15,787 nucleotides of DNA, from assembly GCA_009786295.1 (NCBI GenBank), contig WQTN01000127.1, positions 1 through 15,787 on the forward strand. The letters run 5' to 3'. Below the pieces are notes generated by a model that was not told the DNA's origin, did not search any database, and was given only the letters and a program-made list of their open reading frames with translations. Made by a program: the position numbers and the translations under genes. Within the stretch, counting starts at the first letter, position 1. Each line of letters opens with the position of its first letter. Source of the DNA: Methanomassiliicoccaceae archaeon. Lineage in GTDB: Archaea > Thermoplasmatota > Thermoplasmata > Methanomassiliicoccales > Methanomethylophilaceae. Positions 7,122-13,566 of the stretch are shown here, in pieces.

Positions 7122-7943
7122 TTACAAACCTGACCTCTCGATCTTTTTGAACAGAATATCATTCATGTCCGGGTTCAGTCCTAGGGTCTCCGCATAGAAT
7201 ATGTCTATGGGCCTGTCTCCCTTTTTTACTGTCCAGCCGCTGCAGCCTTGAGGTATGCCCAGTTTATCCGGTATCTCCTCGCCAATGTGGGCGCCGGAAG
7301 CAAGAAACATCGGAAGCACAAAGATCTCGTCAAATCCTGCATCTATCATCTTCGAATATGAGTCTTCAATGGTAGGTTCATTATATTCATTGAACCCCAC
7401 GAACACATTACTGATTCCTGATGCTCTGAGACGGTCGGATGTCTTGTTCACAAGATCAGAATTATGTCTCATCGGAGAGCCGTGTGCTACAAGCAGCACC
7501 CCTGCGCCATCGGAACAGCCTGCCTCCTTCAGTTTCCTAAGAAGGACCTGTGTGACATCTGGATCATTGTCAAATGGCTCATTGTAGTGGATCATGACTC
7601 CTTTGCCATATTTCACGGATCGGTTTGTTCCGTATCCCTCTGGGATTCCGAGCTTGAGAGGTATGTCTTTTTCTGTATGCCTTCCTGATGCAACGAAAAG
7701 AGGCAGTGCTACGATCTCTTCGGCCCCGTCTTCGATCATGGTCATCATTGCATCCTCTATCGCCGGGTCTGTCATCTCATTGAATGCAGTGTACACTCTG
7801 TATCCTTTTTTTCTCAGCAATCCCGCATGCATATCCACCATTTCTTTATTGTACGGCAGCCTGGACCCATGTCCGATCAGCAGCACGAACGTCTTATCAG
7901 ACCTAGCGCCATTCTTTTTCTCAGATTTTATCGTTTCAGACAT
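7122..7943 (-). CDS. cbiX: Duplicated sirohydrochlorin cobaltochelatase (CbiX family)
   Basis: The family inserts Co2+ into sirohydrochlorin for anaerobic cobalamin synthesis; close archaeal relatives (CfbA) insert Ni2+ for F430. The 273-residue protein is two copies of a roughly 120-residue domain. Copy 1 has IGHGSR (His25) and FVASGRH (His89). Copy 2 has VAHGSP (His154) and FLASGAH (His219). The segments FNEMTDPAIED and FNEYNEPTIED, and KLGIPEG and KLGIPQG, also repeat at a pitch of about 130 residues. Both halves therefore keep both active-site histidines. Archaea usually encode a single short domain that dimerises. The ATG at 7943 follows a TAAGGTG ribosome site that includes the cbiH stop; a TTG at 7952 is less likely. 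Cobalt specificity is inferred from the neighbouring genes cbiL and cbiH. Confidence 0.9.
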   Translation of the reverse strand: MSETIKSEKKNGARSDKTFVLLIGHGSRLPYNKEMVDMHAGLLRKKGYRVYTAFNEMTDPAIEDAMMTMIEDGAEEIVALPLFVASGRHTEKDIPLKLGIPEGYGTNRSVKYGKGVMIHYNEPFDNDPDVTQVLLRKLKEAGCSDGAGVLLVAHGSPMRHNSDLVNKTSDRLRASGISNVFVGFNEYNEPTIEDSYSKMIDAGFDEIFVLPMFLASGAHIGEEIPDKLGIPQGCSGWTVKKGDRPIDIFYAETLGLNPDMNDILFKKIERSGL

Positions 7944-7957
7944 CAATTGCAAACACC

Positions 7958-8698
7958 TTATATCTCATAGCCTCTCGGGGTGATCATCCTGCCCTTAGAA
8001 ACATATGTCTGGCTATTACCGATTATCACAATGCAGAACATATCTACGTCATCATGGTCTATCGTGCCGAGATCGGTAATGATCTTGCTTTCATCCTTCC
8101 TGCCGGCGTTCCTCACGATGCCCACCGGAGTCTCGGGTGAACGATATCTGCTTATTATCTCCACGGCCTTCTGAAGATGCCCGGTGCGTTTCTTGCTCTT
8201 CGGGTTGTACAGAGCGATTATCATATCCCCGTCGCTTGCGCGGTCTATGCGCTTCATGATCAGATCTATCGGCGTCATAAGATCGGAGAGACTTATGATC
8301 GCCATGTCGTGCATCAGCGGTGCGCCCAGTATGGATGCGGCCGATGATGCCGCGGTCACGCCGGGTATCGTCTCTATCTCGATCCCCGACCCCATCTCAT
8401 CCGCCATCTGATAGATTATTCCTGCCATCCCGTATATCCCGGAATCTCCGCTGCTCACCATCGCGACAGTATGTCCTTTTTCCGCATCCTCTATGGCCAG
8501 CCTGCAGCGTTCGACCTCTTTCATCATCCCGGTCGCTTTGTATTCTTTATCCGGGAAGTACTCTCTGAGTATGTCCGTGTACGTCGTGTATCCTATTACC
8601 AGGTCGGCGCCCTCTATCGCTTTGACCGCCCTCTGCGTCATGTCCCCTCTGCTTCCGGGCCCGAATCCAACAACATATAATTTTCCTGGCAAGGACAT
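7958..8698 (-). CDS. cbiH: Precorrin-3B / cobalt-factor III C17-methyltransferase
   Basis: It methylates C17 and drives ring contraction in corrin synthesis, using SAM in the cytoplasm. The 246-residue protein matches the usual length of single-domain CbiH/CobJ. Visible signatures are VVGFGPGSRGDMTQRA (9-24), SSGDSGIYGMAG (82-93), PGVTAASSAAS (112-122), SLSDLMTP (136-143) and LYNPKSKKR (163-171), which together are specific to this methylase group. The ATG at 8698 has GGGAGG four bases upstream; an adjacent GTG at 8701 is too close to that site. It lies 31 bp after cbiL and 14 bp before cbiX, so the three are likely one transcript. Confidence 0.95.
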   Translation of the reverse strand: MSLPGKLYVVGFGPGSRGDMTQRAVKAIEGADLVIGYTTYTDILREYFPDKEYKATGMMKEVERCRLAIEDAEKGHTVAMVSSGDSGIYGMAGIIYQMADEMGSGIEIETIPGVTAASSAASILGAPLMHDMAIISLSDLMTPIDLIMKRIDRASDGDMIIALYNPKSKKRTGHLQKAVEIISRYRSPETPVGIVRNAGRKDESKIITDLGTIDHDDVDMFCIVIIGNSQTYVSKGRMITPRGYEI

Positions 8699-8729
8699 CA
8701 CTCCTCCCGGTCGATATTTTTTGAAGAAG

Positions 8730-9437
8730 TCATTCCTGGGCCTCCTTTTGCTTTTTCACTATAAGGGTGGTGAAATAGCCATATTTCCTGTTCTTGTCCA
8801 GAGGTCCTATGTATTGGCTTTCAAGACCGACATCGCTGACCACAAGAACCTCCGGGACCTTGTCCATGCTGTCGATCTTTTTCGATATCTTCTCTATTGA
8901 GCCGTAAGCTTTCATTATCACAACATTGTCAAAATCATCAAGCGCTGTGCAGAAAAGGTCTGAGCCTTCTGCGGCCGAGACCACCGCAAGACCTTCGGTG
9001 CCTATCATCAGCGGCATCTTTGCCCTTGCGGCGCCGTCGCAGAAGGATGGTACTCCCGGCACCACTTCTGTCTCATAGCCTCTGTCCTCAATATCCTTGC
9101 TTACGCGCATGAAGGTACTGTATACCGTGGCGTCGCCCAGCGTTATCATGCAGACATCACATCCCTCATCAAGCAAAGATGTCAATTGCCCCATGGCGTC
9201 GTTGTAATTGGATGCCCTGACCGTTTTGTCAGAGGACATCTGGAACACAAGCTCTAATTTGCGTTTATCAGAGACTTCGACGACATCCTCAATGATGCTG
9301 AACGCCATGCTGCGTTCGCCCGGGTGTCTGATCGGGTACGCTATGACGCTGCATTCTTCGATCGTTCTTTTGGCCTTAAGGGTCAGAAGTTCGGGGTCGC
9401 CCGGACCTACGCTTACCCCGTATAGTTTTCCTCTCAT
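8730..9437 (-). CDS. cbiL: Cobalt-factor II / precorrin-2 C20-methyltransferase
   Basis: It adds the C20 methyl group to cobalt-sirohydrochlorin (or precorrin-2), the first step committed to the corrin. The 235-residue protein has VSVGPGDPELLTLKA (8-22), TLGDATVYSTF (99-109), PGVPSFCDGAA (127-137) and VVIMKAY (172-178), the set typical of CbiL/CobI. A reading frame continues upstream to 9491, but those extra 18 codons contain a TATA-like box and an operator palindrome and have no family match. I therefore place the start at the ATG at 9437 (MRGKLYG). It heads the run cbiL-cbiH-cbiX. The window contains no other corrin-ring genes, so the rest of the pathway must be elsewhere. Confidence 0.94.
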   Translation of the reverse strand: MRGKLYGVSVGPGDPELLTLKAKRTIEECSVIAYPIRHPGERSMAFSIIEDVVEVSDKRKLELVFQMSSDKTVRASNYNDAMGQLTSLLDEGCDVCMITLGDATVYSTFMRVSKDIEDRGYETEVVPGVPSFCDGAARAKMPLMIGTEGLAVVSAAEGSDLFCTALDDFDNVVIMKAYGSIEKISKKIDSMDKVPEVLVVSDVGLESQYIGPLDKNRKYGYFTTLIVKKQKEAQE

Positions 9438-9470
9438 GCGGGCACCAGACAGCCGAATGATATATTGAGT

Positions 9471-9478
9471 ATTATAAT
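9471..9478 (-). promoter_or_regulatory. TATA-like element of the cbiL operon
   Basis: The minus strand reads ATTATAAT here, directly below operator E. A start about 25 bases further on would fall near 9448, leaving a very short leader before the ATG at 9437. A second A+T-rich block, AATATATC, follows at about 9460-9467, so the exact box is uncertain. Confidence 0.5.
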
Positions 9479-9495
9479 TTGGCGTATACATCCAA
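9479..9495. promoter_or_regulatory. Palindromic operator E (degenerate), cbiL promoter
   Basis: TTGGCG-TATAC-ATCCAA differs from the perfect palindrome at two positions in one arm. Read on the minus strand it begins TTGGATGTATA, an 11-base match to the plus-strand start of operators C and D. It abuts the TATA-like box of cbiL on the upstream side, the same place as operator B in the tetrapyrrole operon promoter. Confidence 0.6.
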
Positions 9496-9578
9496 TTGAT
9501 AAGAAGGACTTTTCTGAGAATAGGACGGCCCGATCAAATTGTACGAACATTTTTGAATCTCTTTGATTGTGTATCATC

Positions 9579-9902
9579 ATGGCAATCAGAACAATCAACA
9601 AACTCGTCAGGGACAATGTCCCCAGCATAATTACCGAGAAGGGAGAACTGCCTTGCTTCAGGATCTTGGATGATGATGAATTCCTGGAGGCGCTCAACAG
9701 CAAGCTCCTGGAGGAGGTCGCGGAATATCAGAAGTCCAAGAACCTCGAGGAACTGGCCGATATTCTTCAGGTGATCTGCACGATATCCGAGATCATCGGC
9801 GGCGGACAAAAAGAACTTGAGTATCTGAGATATGAAAAATCCGTTGAACGCGGCGCTTTCAGATCGCAGATATTCTTGGAATCCGTCGATGACCTGAAGT
9901 GA
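9579..9902 (+). CDS. MazG-like nucleotide pyrophosphohydrolase (all-alpha NTP-PPase)
   Basis: A 107-residue predicted house-cleaning enzyme that would hydrolyse nucleoside triphosphates or phosphoribosyl-ATP-like substrates to the monophosphate and pyrophosphate. The start NKLVRDNVPSII is typical of the short phosphoribosyl-ATP pyrophosphohydrolase-like proteins. The metal-binding pattern EExxE...ExxD is present: Glu45, Glu46 and Glu49, then Glu58 and Asp61 in LEELADILQV. The tail ERGAFRSQIFLESV also fits the group. I chose the ATG at 9579; an in-frame TTG at 9567 lacks support. It is the only plus-strand gene here, divergent from cbiL, and its stop directly abuts the stop of the convergent acetyltransferase gene. 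The substrate cannot be told, and a link to cobalamin genes is not evident. Confidence 0.85.
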   Translation: MAIRTINKLVRDNVPSIITEKGELPCFRILDDDEFLEALNSKLLEEVAEYQKSKNLEELADILQVICTISEIIGGGQKELEYLRYEKSVERGAFRSQIFLESVDDLK

Positions 9903-10352
9903 TCATGCGTTCCCGCGGACCCTGCATATCATCCTGACGGCGTTCCCGCCGTCATTGTAAAAGCTATCCAGATATTCAACGGCAGAGAATCCCATTTTTT
10001 TGTAGAATGCCACCGCAGAGGCGTTCGAGTCCCTTACCTCCAGCTGTATATAATGCATGCCGTCCATCATGGTGCGGATCCTGAACTCCTCCATCATTCT
10101 GCTCCCCGCACCTGCCCTTCTGTGTCTCGGGATGACCGCAAATAGCGGTATCGCTGCCTTGTCGGATGTGAGTCTAGCCCCGGACAGGAACCCGACCACT
10201 TCTCCGGCATCGGTAACAACCACCAGCTGGCCGGTCGGCCAGCCGTTTATGAAAAAGAAGAAGACCTCTCGGACATATAACTCATCAAGCGACTGACAGG
10301 CGATTTCATACACCCTGTCGATATCAGAAACGAGCATTTGTCTTACAAACAT
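9903..10352 (-). CDS. GNAT-family N-acetyltransferase, RimI/Ard1-like
   Basis: The 149-residue protein is a single GNAT domain. The acetyl-CoA loop is VIPRHRRAGAGSRM (73-86) with the RxxGxG/A core. The later segment VRDSNASAVAFYKKMGF (106-122) and the FYNDGGNAVRM end (131-141) are characteristic of ribosomal-protein or protein N-terminal alanine acetyltransferases (RimI, archaeal Ard1). The likely role is N-terminal protein acetylation in the cytoplasm, but acetylation of a small molecule cannot be excluded. No Shine-Dalgarno site precedes the ATG. An A+T-rich block near 10371-10383 could drive a nearly leaderless transcript. It lies 77 bp after cbiO on the same strand. Confidence 0.88.
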   Translation of the reverse strand: MFVRQMLVSDIDRVYEIACQSLDELYVREVFFFFINGWPTGQLVVVTDAGEVVGFLSGARLTSDKAAIPLFAVIPRHRRAGAGSRMMEEFRIRTMMDGMHYIQLEVRDSNASAVAFYKKMGFSAVEYLDSFYNDGGNAVRMICRVRGNA

Positions 10353-10429
10353 CAGAGAGGTATTGCGTCCTGATGATTATTATTCCTATGTTCTCTCATA
10401 AAGCCATATCGATCCGTCTGTTTCCCTGT

Positions 10430-11545
10430 TCAGGAGCTGTCCCTGTGTTCTTCCACCGGTATGGTTATGCCGTGCGCAGCGACACCGGACAGATTATGAT
10501 CTAGGACATGGCTGAGCGATTCGTCGATGTATATCGTTGAATCCTTGCCGTTGAGGATGTCTTCAATGCACCTTTCAATGGCATTGAACCTGAAGTGGAC
10601 CTCTATATCGCCATTCTCAACAAAATAACGTGACGAGCTTCCGTACATGCCGATATTCCCGTACGTCTCTCCGATATATCCGGGCCGCATTACGTGAAGT
10701 GTTCCTGGCACAATTTCTTTGCGTATGTTCAGCAGCGCGGTCGACATCGTCCTTCCGTATATGTTATGCCCGTTCGCACTCATGAACTCGTTGAGTCCGT
10801 GGACCATCGGGACGGAAAGGCCTGCTTTGTCAAGCACATCTTTCATCGAGAACACCTCGAACGGCGTCCCCTGCGCTAGCACTTCGCCGTCGACAAGAAC
10901 GATGATGATGTCTGCCCACGAGTACGCTGTTTCTATATCGTGCGTGGATATGATGACAGTTGATCCGTTCATGTTCACCTCGTCAGCTATCTCATAGAGA
11001 CGGTACACCATCTCTGAATCCAGGCCGGCGGTCGGTTCGTCCATTATCAATACCTTCGGGCGCATGACCAATGCGCTGGCAACTGCCACTCTTTTCTTCT
11101 GTCCGAATGACAGGTGGTGGATCGGTCTGAACCTTTCACTTTCCATGCCTACCATCATAAGGGCGCCGTCGACCCTTTTACGTATCTCGTCGATATGAAT
11201 ATCCAGATTGAAGGGGCCGAAGGCGATGTCGTCTTCTACGATCACATTGAATATTTGATCATCGGGGTTCTGCGTGACGAATGTCACCTCTTTCCTGAGC
11301 TCGATCAATCCCTTTTTTGAATGATCGACCTTCTTTGAATCATATTCAACTTCTCCCTCCGTCTGTTTCAGTATCCCGTTGAAATGCATGAACAGAGTGC
11401 TCTTCCCTGCACCGTTGGGCCCTACAAAAGCGACCTTTCGTCCGGCAGGGATCTTGACAGATACATCTTTCAGCGCTTGTTTCCCTCCTTCATAAGAGAA
11501 GCTGAGGTTTTTTGTCTCAAGTATTATTTTTGTCTCATCCGTCAT
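10430..11545 (-). CDS. cbiO: Cobalt ECF transporter ATP-binding subunit with C-terminal extension
   Basis: The ATPase that powers the CbiMNQO cobalt importer at the cytoplasmic membrane face. ABC motifs in the 371-residue protein are Walker A GPNGAGKST (42-50), Q-loop Gln92 in VTQNPDDQ, signature LSFGQ (145-149), Walker B VLIMDEP (165-171) and the switch histidine His202 in ISTHD. The usual CbiO ends near residue 250-280. Here about 120 further residues (about 10430-10798) follow, including a predicted mixed alpha/beta segment around MRPGYIGETYG and STIYIDESLSHVLDH, which I do not recognise. The start at 11545 overlaps the cbiQ stop as ATGA; an upstream in-frame extension to 11611 lies within cbiQ and is rejected. 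Confidence 0.93.
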   Translation of the reverse strand: MTDETKIILETKNLSFSYEGGKQALKDVSVKIPAGRKVAFVGPNGAGKSTLFMHFNGILKQTEGEVEYDSKKVDHSKKGLIELRKEVTFVTQNPDDQIFNVIVEDDIAFGPFNLDIHIDEIRKRVDGALMMVGMESERFRPIHHLSFGQKKRVAVASALVMRPKVLIMDEPTAGLDSEMVYRLYEIADEVNMNGSTVIISTHDIETAYSWADIIIVLVDGEVLAQGTPFEVFSMKDVLDKAGLSVPMVHGLNEFMSANGHNIYGRTMSTALLNIRKEIVPGTLHVMRPGYIGETYGNIGMYGSSSRYFVENGDIEVHFRFNAIERCIEDILNGKDSTIYIDESLSHVLDHNLSGVAAHGITIPVEEHRDSS

Positions 11546-12336
11546 ATTGGCAGTACCCCATACCATTGTGTCAGGAAAAAGATCACAGCGGTACATACGA
11601 TCAATGCGCAAAATACTGTCGCCGTTTTGTTTTGTTTATTAAATGAAGAAAGGCTTTTGAATTCTCCTCTGTAGTTCCTGCACTGAAGTGCGACCTGACC
11701 TCTCTCTGCCGTGTCGAGCGAACGCATGAAGACGCCGACAGCCAGTTTTGATGTGGTGCTCATGCTCTTCTTGTATCCGGCATATCCGAATTTACATTCA
11801 GCGACCAGGTGCATCTTTTCTGCGGTTTCCATCAGAAGGAATGTGTAACGGTACATCAGTACCATCAATTCCACAAAAACATCCGGGAACCTGAGTTTCT
11901 TCATTGCTTCCGCCAGATGCGGGACGGGTGTCGAGACCGCAAAAGAATACAGGAGGAGAAGTGCGGCCGTCGCTCTGGCATATATCAGCATAGCAAAGGA
12001 GATGCCTGCATCGGTGAAGTTGAGGAACCACCATGATGCCACCGACGCTCCCGGCGTCACGATCATAAAAATGAAGGCGCTGATGATTATCAGGACCTGA
12101 GCATAGACAAAAAGCAGCATGAGGGCCTTCGGCGGCCTCAGGGAGGAAGCGTAAAGGAATAGGGTAAGCCCGATCGCGCACGCGAATACGGACATCCATA
12201 TTGTTTTTGAAGCGATATCCAGCACAAGCAGTGAAAGAATAAGGAAGAGTTTTGCCAGCGGAGACCAACTAAGCATCGGGCTCTTGTATGCGGCCGTATC
12301 AACCGAATTGAATTCACTGCCGTGCTCTTCACTCAT
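11542..12336 (-). CDS. cbiQ: Cobalt ECF transporter transmembrane subunit
   Basis: The 264-residue membrane protein of the EcfT/CbiQ family couples ATP hydrolysis by CbiO to cobalt movement through CbiM. Hydrophobic segments are visible around residues 25-60, 70-95, 105-130 and near the C-terminus. The cytoplasmic coupling region holds LRFPDVFVELMVLMYRY and DTAERGQVALQCRNYRG; the latter contains the conserved A-R-G coupling motif. The start overlaps the cbiM stop as ATGA (12333-12336) and the end overlaps cbiO the same way, so the three subunits are translationally coupled. Cobalt rather than nickel is inferred from CbiM and from the surrounding genes. Confidence 0.94.
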   Translation of the reverse strand: MSEEHGSEFNSVDTAAYKSPMLSWSPLAKLFLILSLLVLDIASKTIWMSVFACAIGLTLFLYASSLRPPKALMLLFVYAQVLIIISAFIFMIVTPGASVASWWFLNFTDAGISFAMLIYARATAALLLLYSFAVSTPVPHLAEAMKKLRFPDVFVELMVLMYRYTFLLMETAEKMHLVAECKFGYAGYKKSMSTTSKLAVGVFMRSLDTAERGQVALQCRNYRGEFKSLSSFNKQNKTATVFCALIVCTAVIFFLTQWYGVLPI

Positions 12337-13364
12337 GTTTCTTCCTGGACCTCCACTTCTTTCTCAAGTTTCCTCTTGCGGAGCATATTCAGAATGTACG
12401 CAAGGATCAGAATTCCGATTATGGTCTGAATTATAAACAGAATAGTAAGCTGAGATTCTTCCAACTGTATGAAGTTTTCCGTCAATTGCTGATATCCGGG
12501 GATGAGGTCCAGTATTGTCTCCGCACCCGCATCGTCTGCGCCGCCTACATCACCGAAGAATGACGTAGCGTATGCCAGCAGTACCATCACTGCCGCTATT
12601 ATAGCAAATCCTACCATCATCAGGCGAGTCTTGGTCTTGTTTGCTATTCTGATCATACCCTCTTTCGCCTCGCCGCTGAGTATGCCTTTTGTGTTACGGA
12701 CAGATGTATCGAATCCCAGTCCTTTGACCATGTCCGGCCTCACATCAGCCAGATACCTGAAGAAGAATACCATCATCATGCCCTCTGCAATGGCAATGGG
12801 GACCTGCGTCACAGCGAATATGCCGAAGAATGTGCCATACGTGCTCACGAATGCTCCTATTCCCGTGTACGGGACGATGAGCGAGAGCTGCAGTGCTGTC
12901 ACCAGGTATGTGACGATGTCCGCGACAAATGCCACGACGAAGACCGTCATTGACGCATTGAAGTTCATCTTCCTGAGATATTTGAACAGGTAGTATGCGG
13001 CGAACGGCCCTGCGATACCCATTGAGAACACATTCGCTCCAAGCGTTGTGAATCCGCCGTGCGCCATGAATGTTCCCTGGAACAACAGAACGATCGTACA
13101 CAAGATGACGGTGATCCATGGTCCGGAAAGCATCACAGAGAGCCCTGTACCCGTGGGATGCGATGAAGACCCTGTGACAGAGGGTATCTTCAAAGAAGAC
13201 AGGATGATGATGAACGCGCCGGACAATGCAAGAGACAACTTCTTTTCCGGGTGCTCGATGAAAAACTTTCTCAGCGCCCTTATGCCGAATATCCAAAACG
13301 GTATAGTGACGATCGTCCAGAACACTGCCCACTCAAGAGGCAGGAAACCTTCCATTATGTGCAT
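12333..13364 (-). CDS. cbiM: Cobalt ECF transporter substrate-binding protein, CbiM-CbiN fusion
   Basis: It binds Co2+ outside the membrane and releases it inward. The 343-residue protein begins MHIMEGFLP, where the N-terminus and His2 form the metal site; the MHIMEG form is typical of cobalt rather than nickel members. SSSHPTGTG (66-74), AHGGFTTLGAN (101-111) and PIAIAEG (189-195) are conserved CbiM features. After residue 245 there is a helix, a loop GGADDAGAETILDLIPGY (274-291) and a second helix (306-328). This is the layout of CbiN, so the small subunit appears fused. A GGGGTG ribosome site lies about 6 bases before the ATG. It is the first gene of the transporter operon. Confidence 0.93.
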   Translation of the reverse strand: MHIMEGFLPLEWAVFWTIVTIPFWIFGIRALRKFFIEHPEKKLSLALSGAFIIILSSLKIPSVTGSSSHPTGTGLSVMLSGPWITVILCTIVLLFQGTFMAHGGFTTLGANVFSMGIAGPFAAYYLFKYLRKMNFNASMTVFVVAFVADIVTYLVTALQLSLIVPYTGIGAFVSTYGTFFGIFAVTQVPIAIAEGMMMVFFFRYLADVRPDMVKGLGFDTSVRNTKGILSGEAKEGMIRIANKTKTRLMMVGFAIIAAVMVLLAYATSFFGDVGGADDAGAETILDLIPGYQQLTENFIQLEESQLTILFIIQTIIGILILAYILNMLRKRKLEKEVEVQEET

Positions 13365-13401
13365 CCTTCACACCCCTGTATTGCATTTTCTGCGGTTTTT
13401 A

Positions 13402-13418
13402 TTGGATGTATAATCCAA
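13402..13418. promoter_or_regulatory. Palindromic operator C (perfect), cbiM promoter
   Basis: TTGGAT-GTATA-ATCCAA is a perfect 6-5-6 inverted repeat. It starts a few bases below the A+T-rich TTTAAA box at 13422-13427, so it would cover the transcription start region of cbiMQO. It is the clearest member of the five-site family. Confidence 0.78.
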
Positions 13419-13420
13419 TG

Positions 13421-13428
13421 GTTTAAAT
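13421..13428 (-). promoter_or_regulatory. Putative TATA box proximal to cbiM
   Basis: The minus strand reads ATTTAAAC. A start about 25 bases below would lie near 13397-13400, giving a leader of about 35 bases that contains the ribosome site. Operator C sits just downstream of the box. Confidence 0.45.
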
Positions 13429-13486
13429 GAAACATTTTCATTGTAATTTGCTCCTCGAATTTATCAAAGTCTCCCTATATCAAATA

Positions 13487-13503
13487 TTGGATGTATATTC
13501 CAA
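13487..13503. promoter_or_regulatory. Palindromic operator D, distal cbiM promoter
   Basis: TTGGAT-GTATA-TTCCAA has one mismatch and shares the 11-base block TTGGATGTATA with operator C. Its centre is 85 bp from that of operator C, about eight helical turns. It covers the expected start of a second possible promoter with its TATA-like box at 13526-13534. Confidence 0.72.
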
Positions 13504-13525
13504 CGTGTTGCCCATCGTTTTCAAT

Positions 13526-13534
13526 GTATATAAT
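13526..13534 (-). promoter_or_regulatory. Putative distal TATA box upstream of cbiM
   Basis: The minus strand reads ATTATATAC, a good archaeal TATA box. A start about 25 bases below falls on operator D, which suggests a second regulated promoter with a leader of about 140 bases before cbiM. This tandem arrangement is inferred. Confidence 0.45.
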
Positions 13535-13566
13535 ACGTGACACATGCCGGATTCGCCTTACAAATA

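Noticed and set aside
9194..9210. Other TTGGAT half-sites, for example in cbiL (near 9208), in the MazG gene (near 9665) and in hemL (near 1884)
   Set aside because: They lack the second arm at the right spacing and lie inside coding sequence.
11546..11611. N-terminal extension of CbiO by 22 residues
   Set aside because: It lies within the end of cbiQ in another frame; the ATG at 11545 gives the ATGA overlap seen at the other junctions.
12333..13364. Nickel transporter NikMN instead of CbiMN
   Set aside because: The N-terminus MHIMEGFLP and the cobalamin neighbours favour cobalt, though the sequence alone cannot exclude nickel.
13365..13566. Possible cobalamin riboswitch before cbiM, and likewise before cbiL
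   Set aside because: I could not see a B12-box-like conserved core. The leaders are short and the palindromic operators explain the regulation better.
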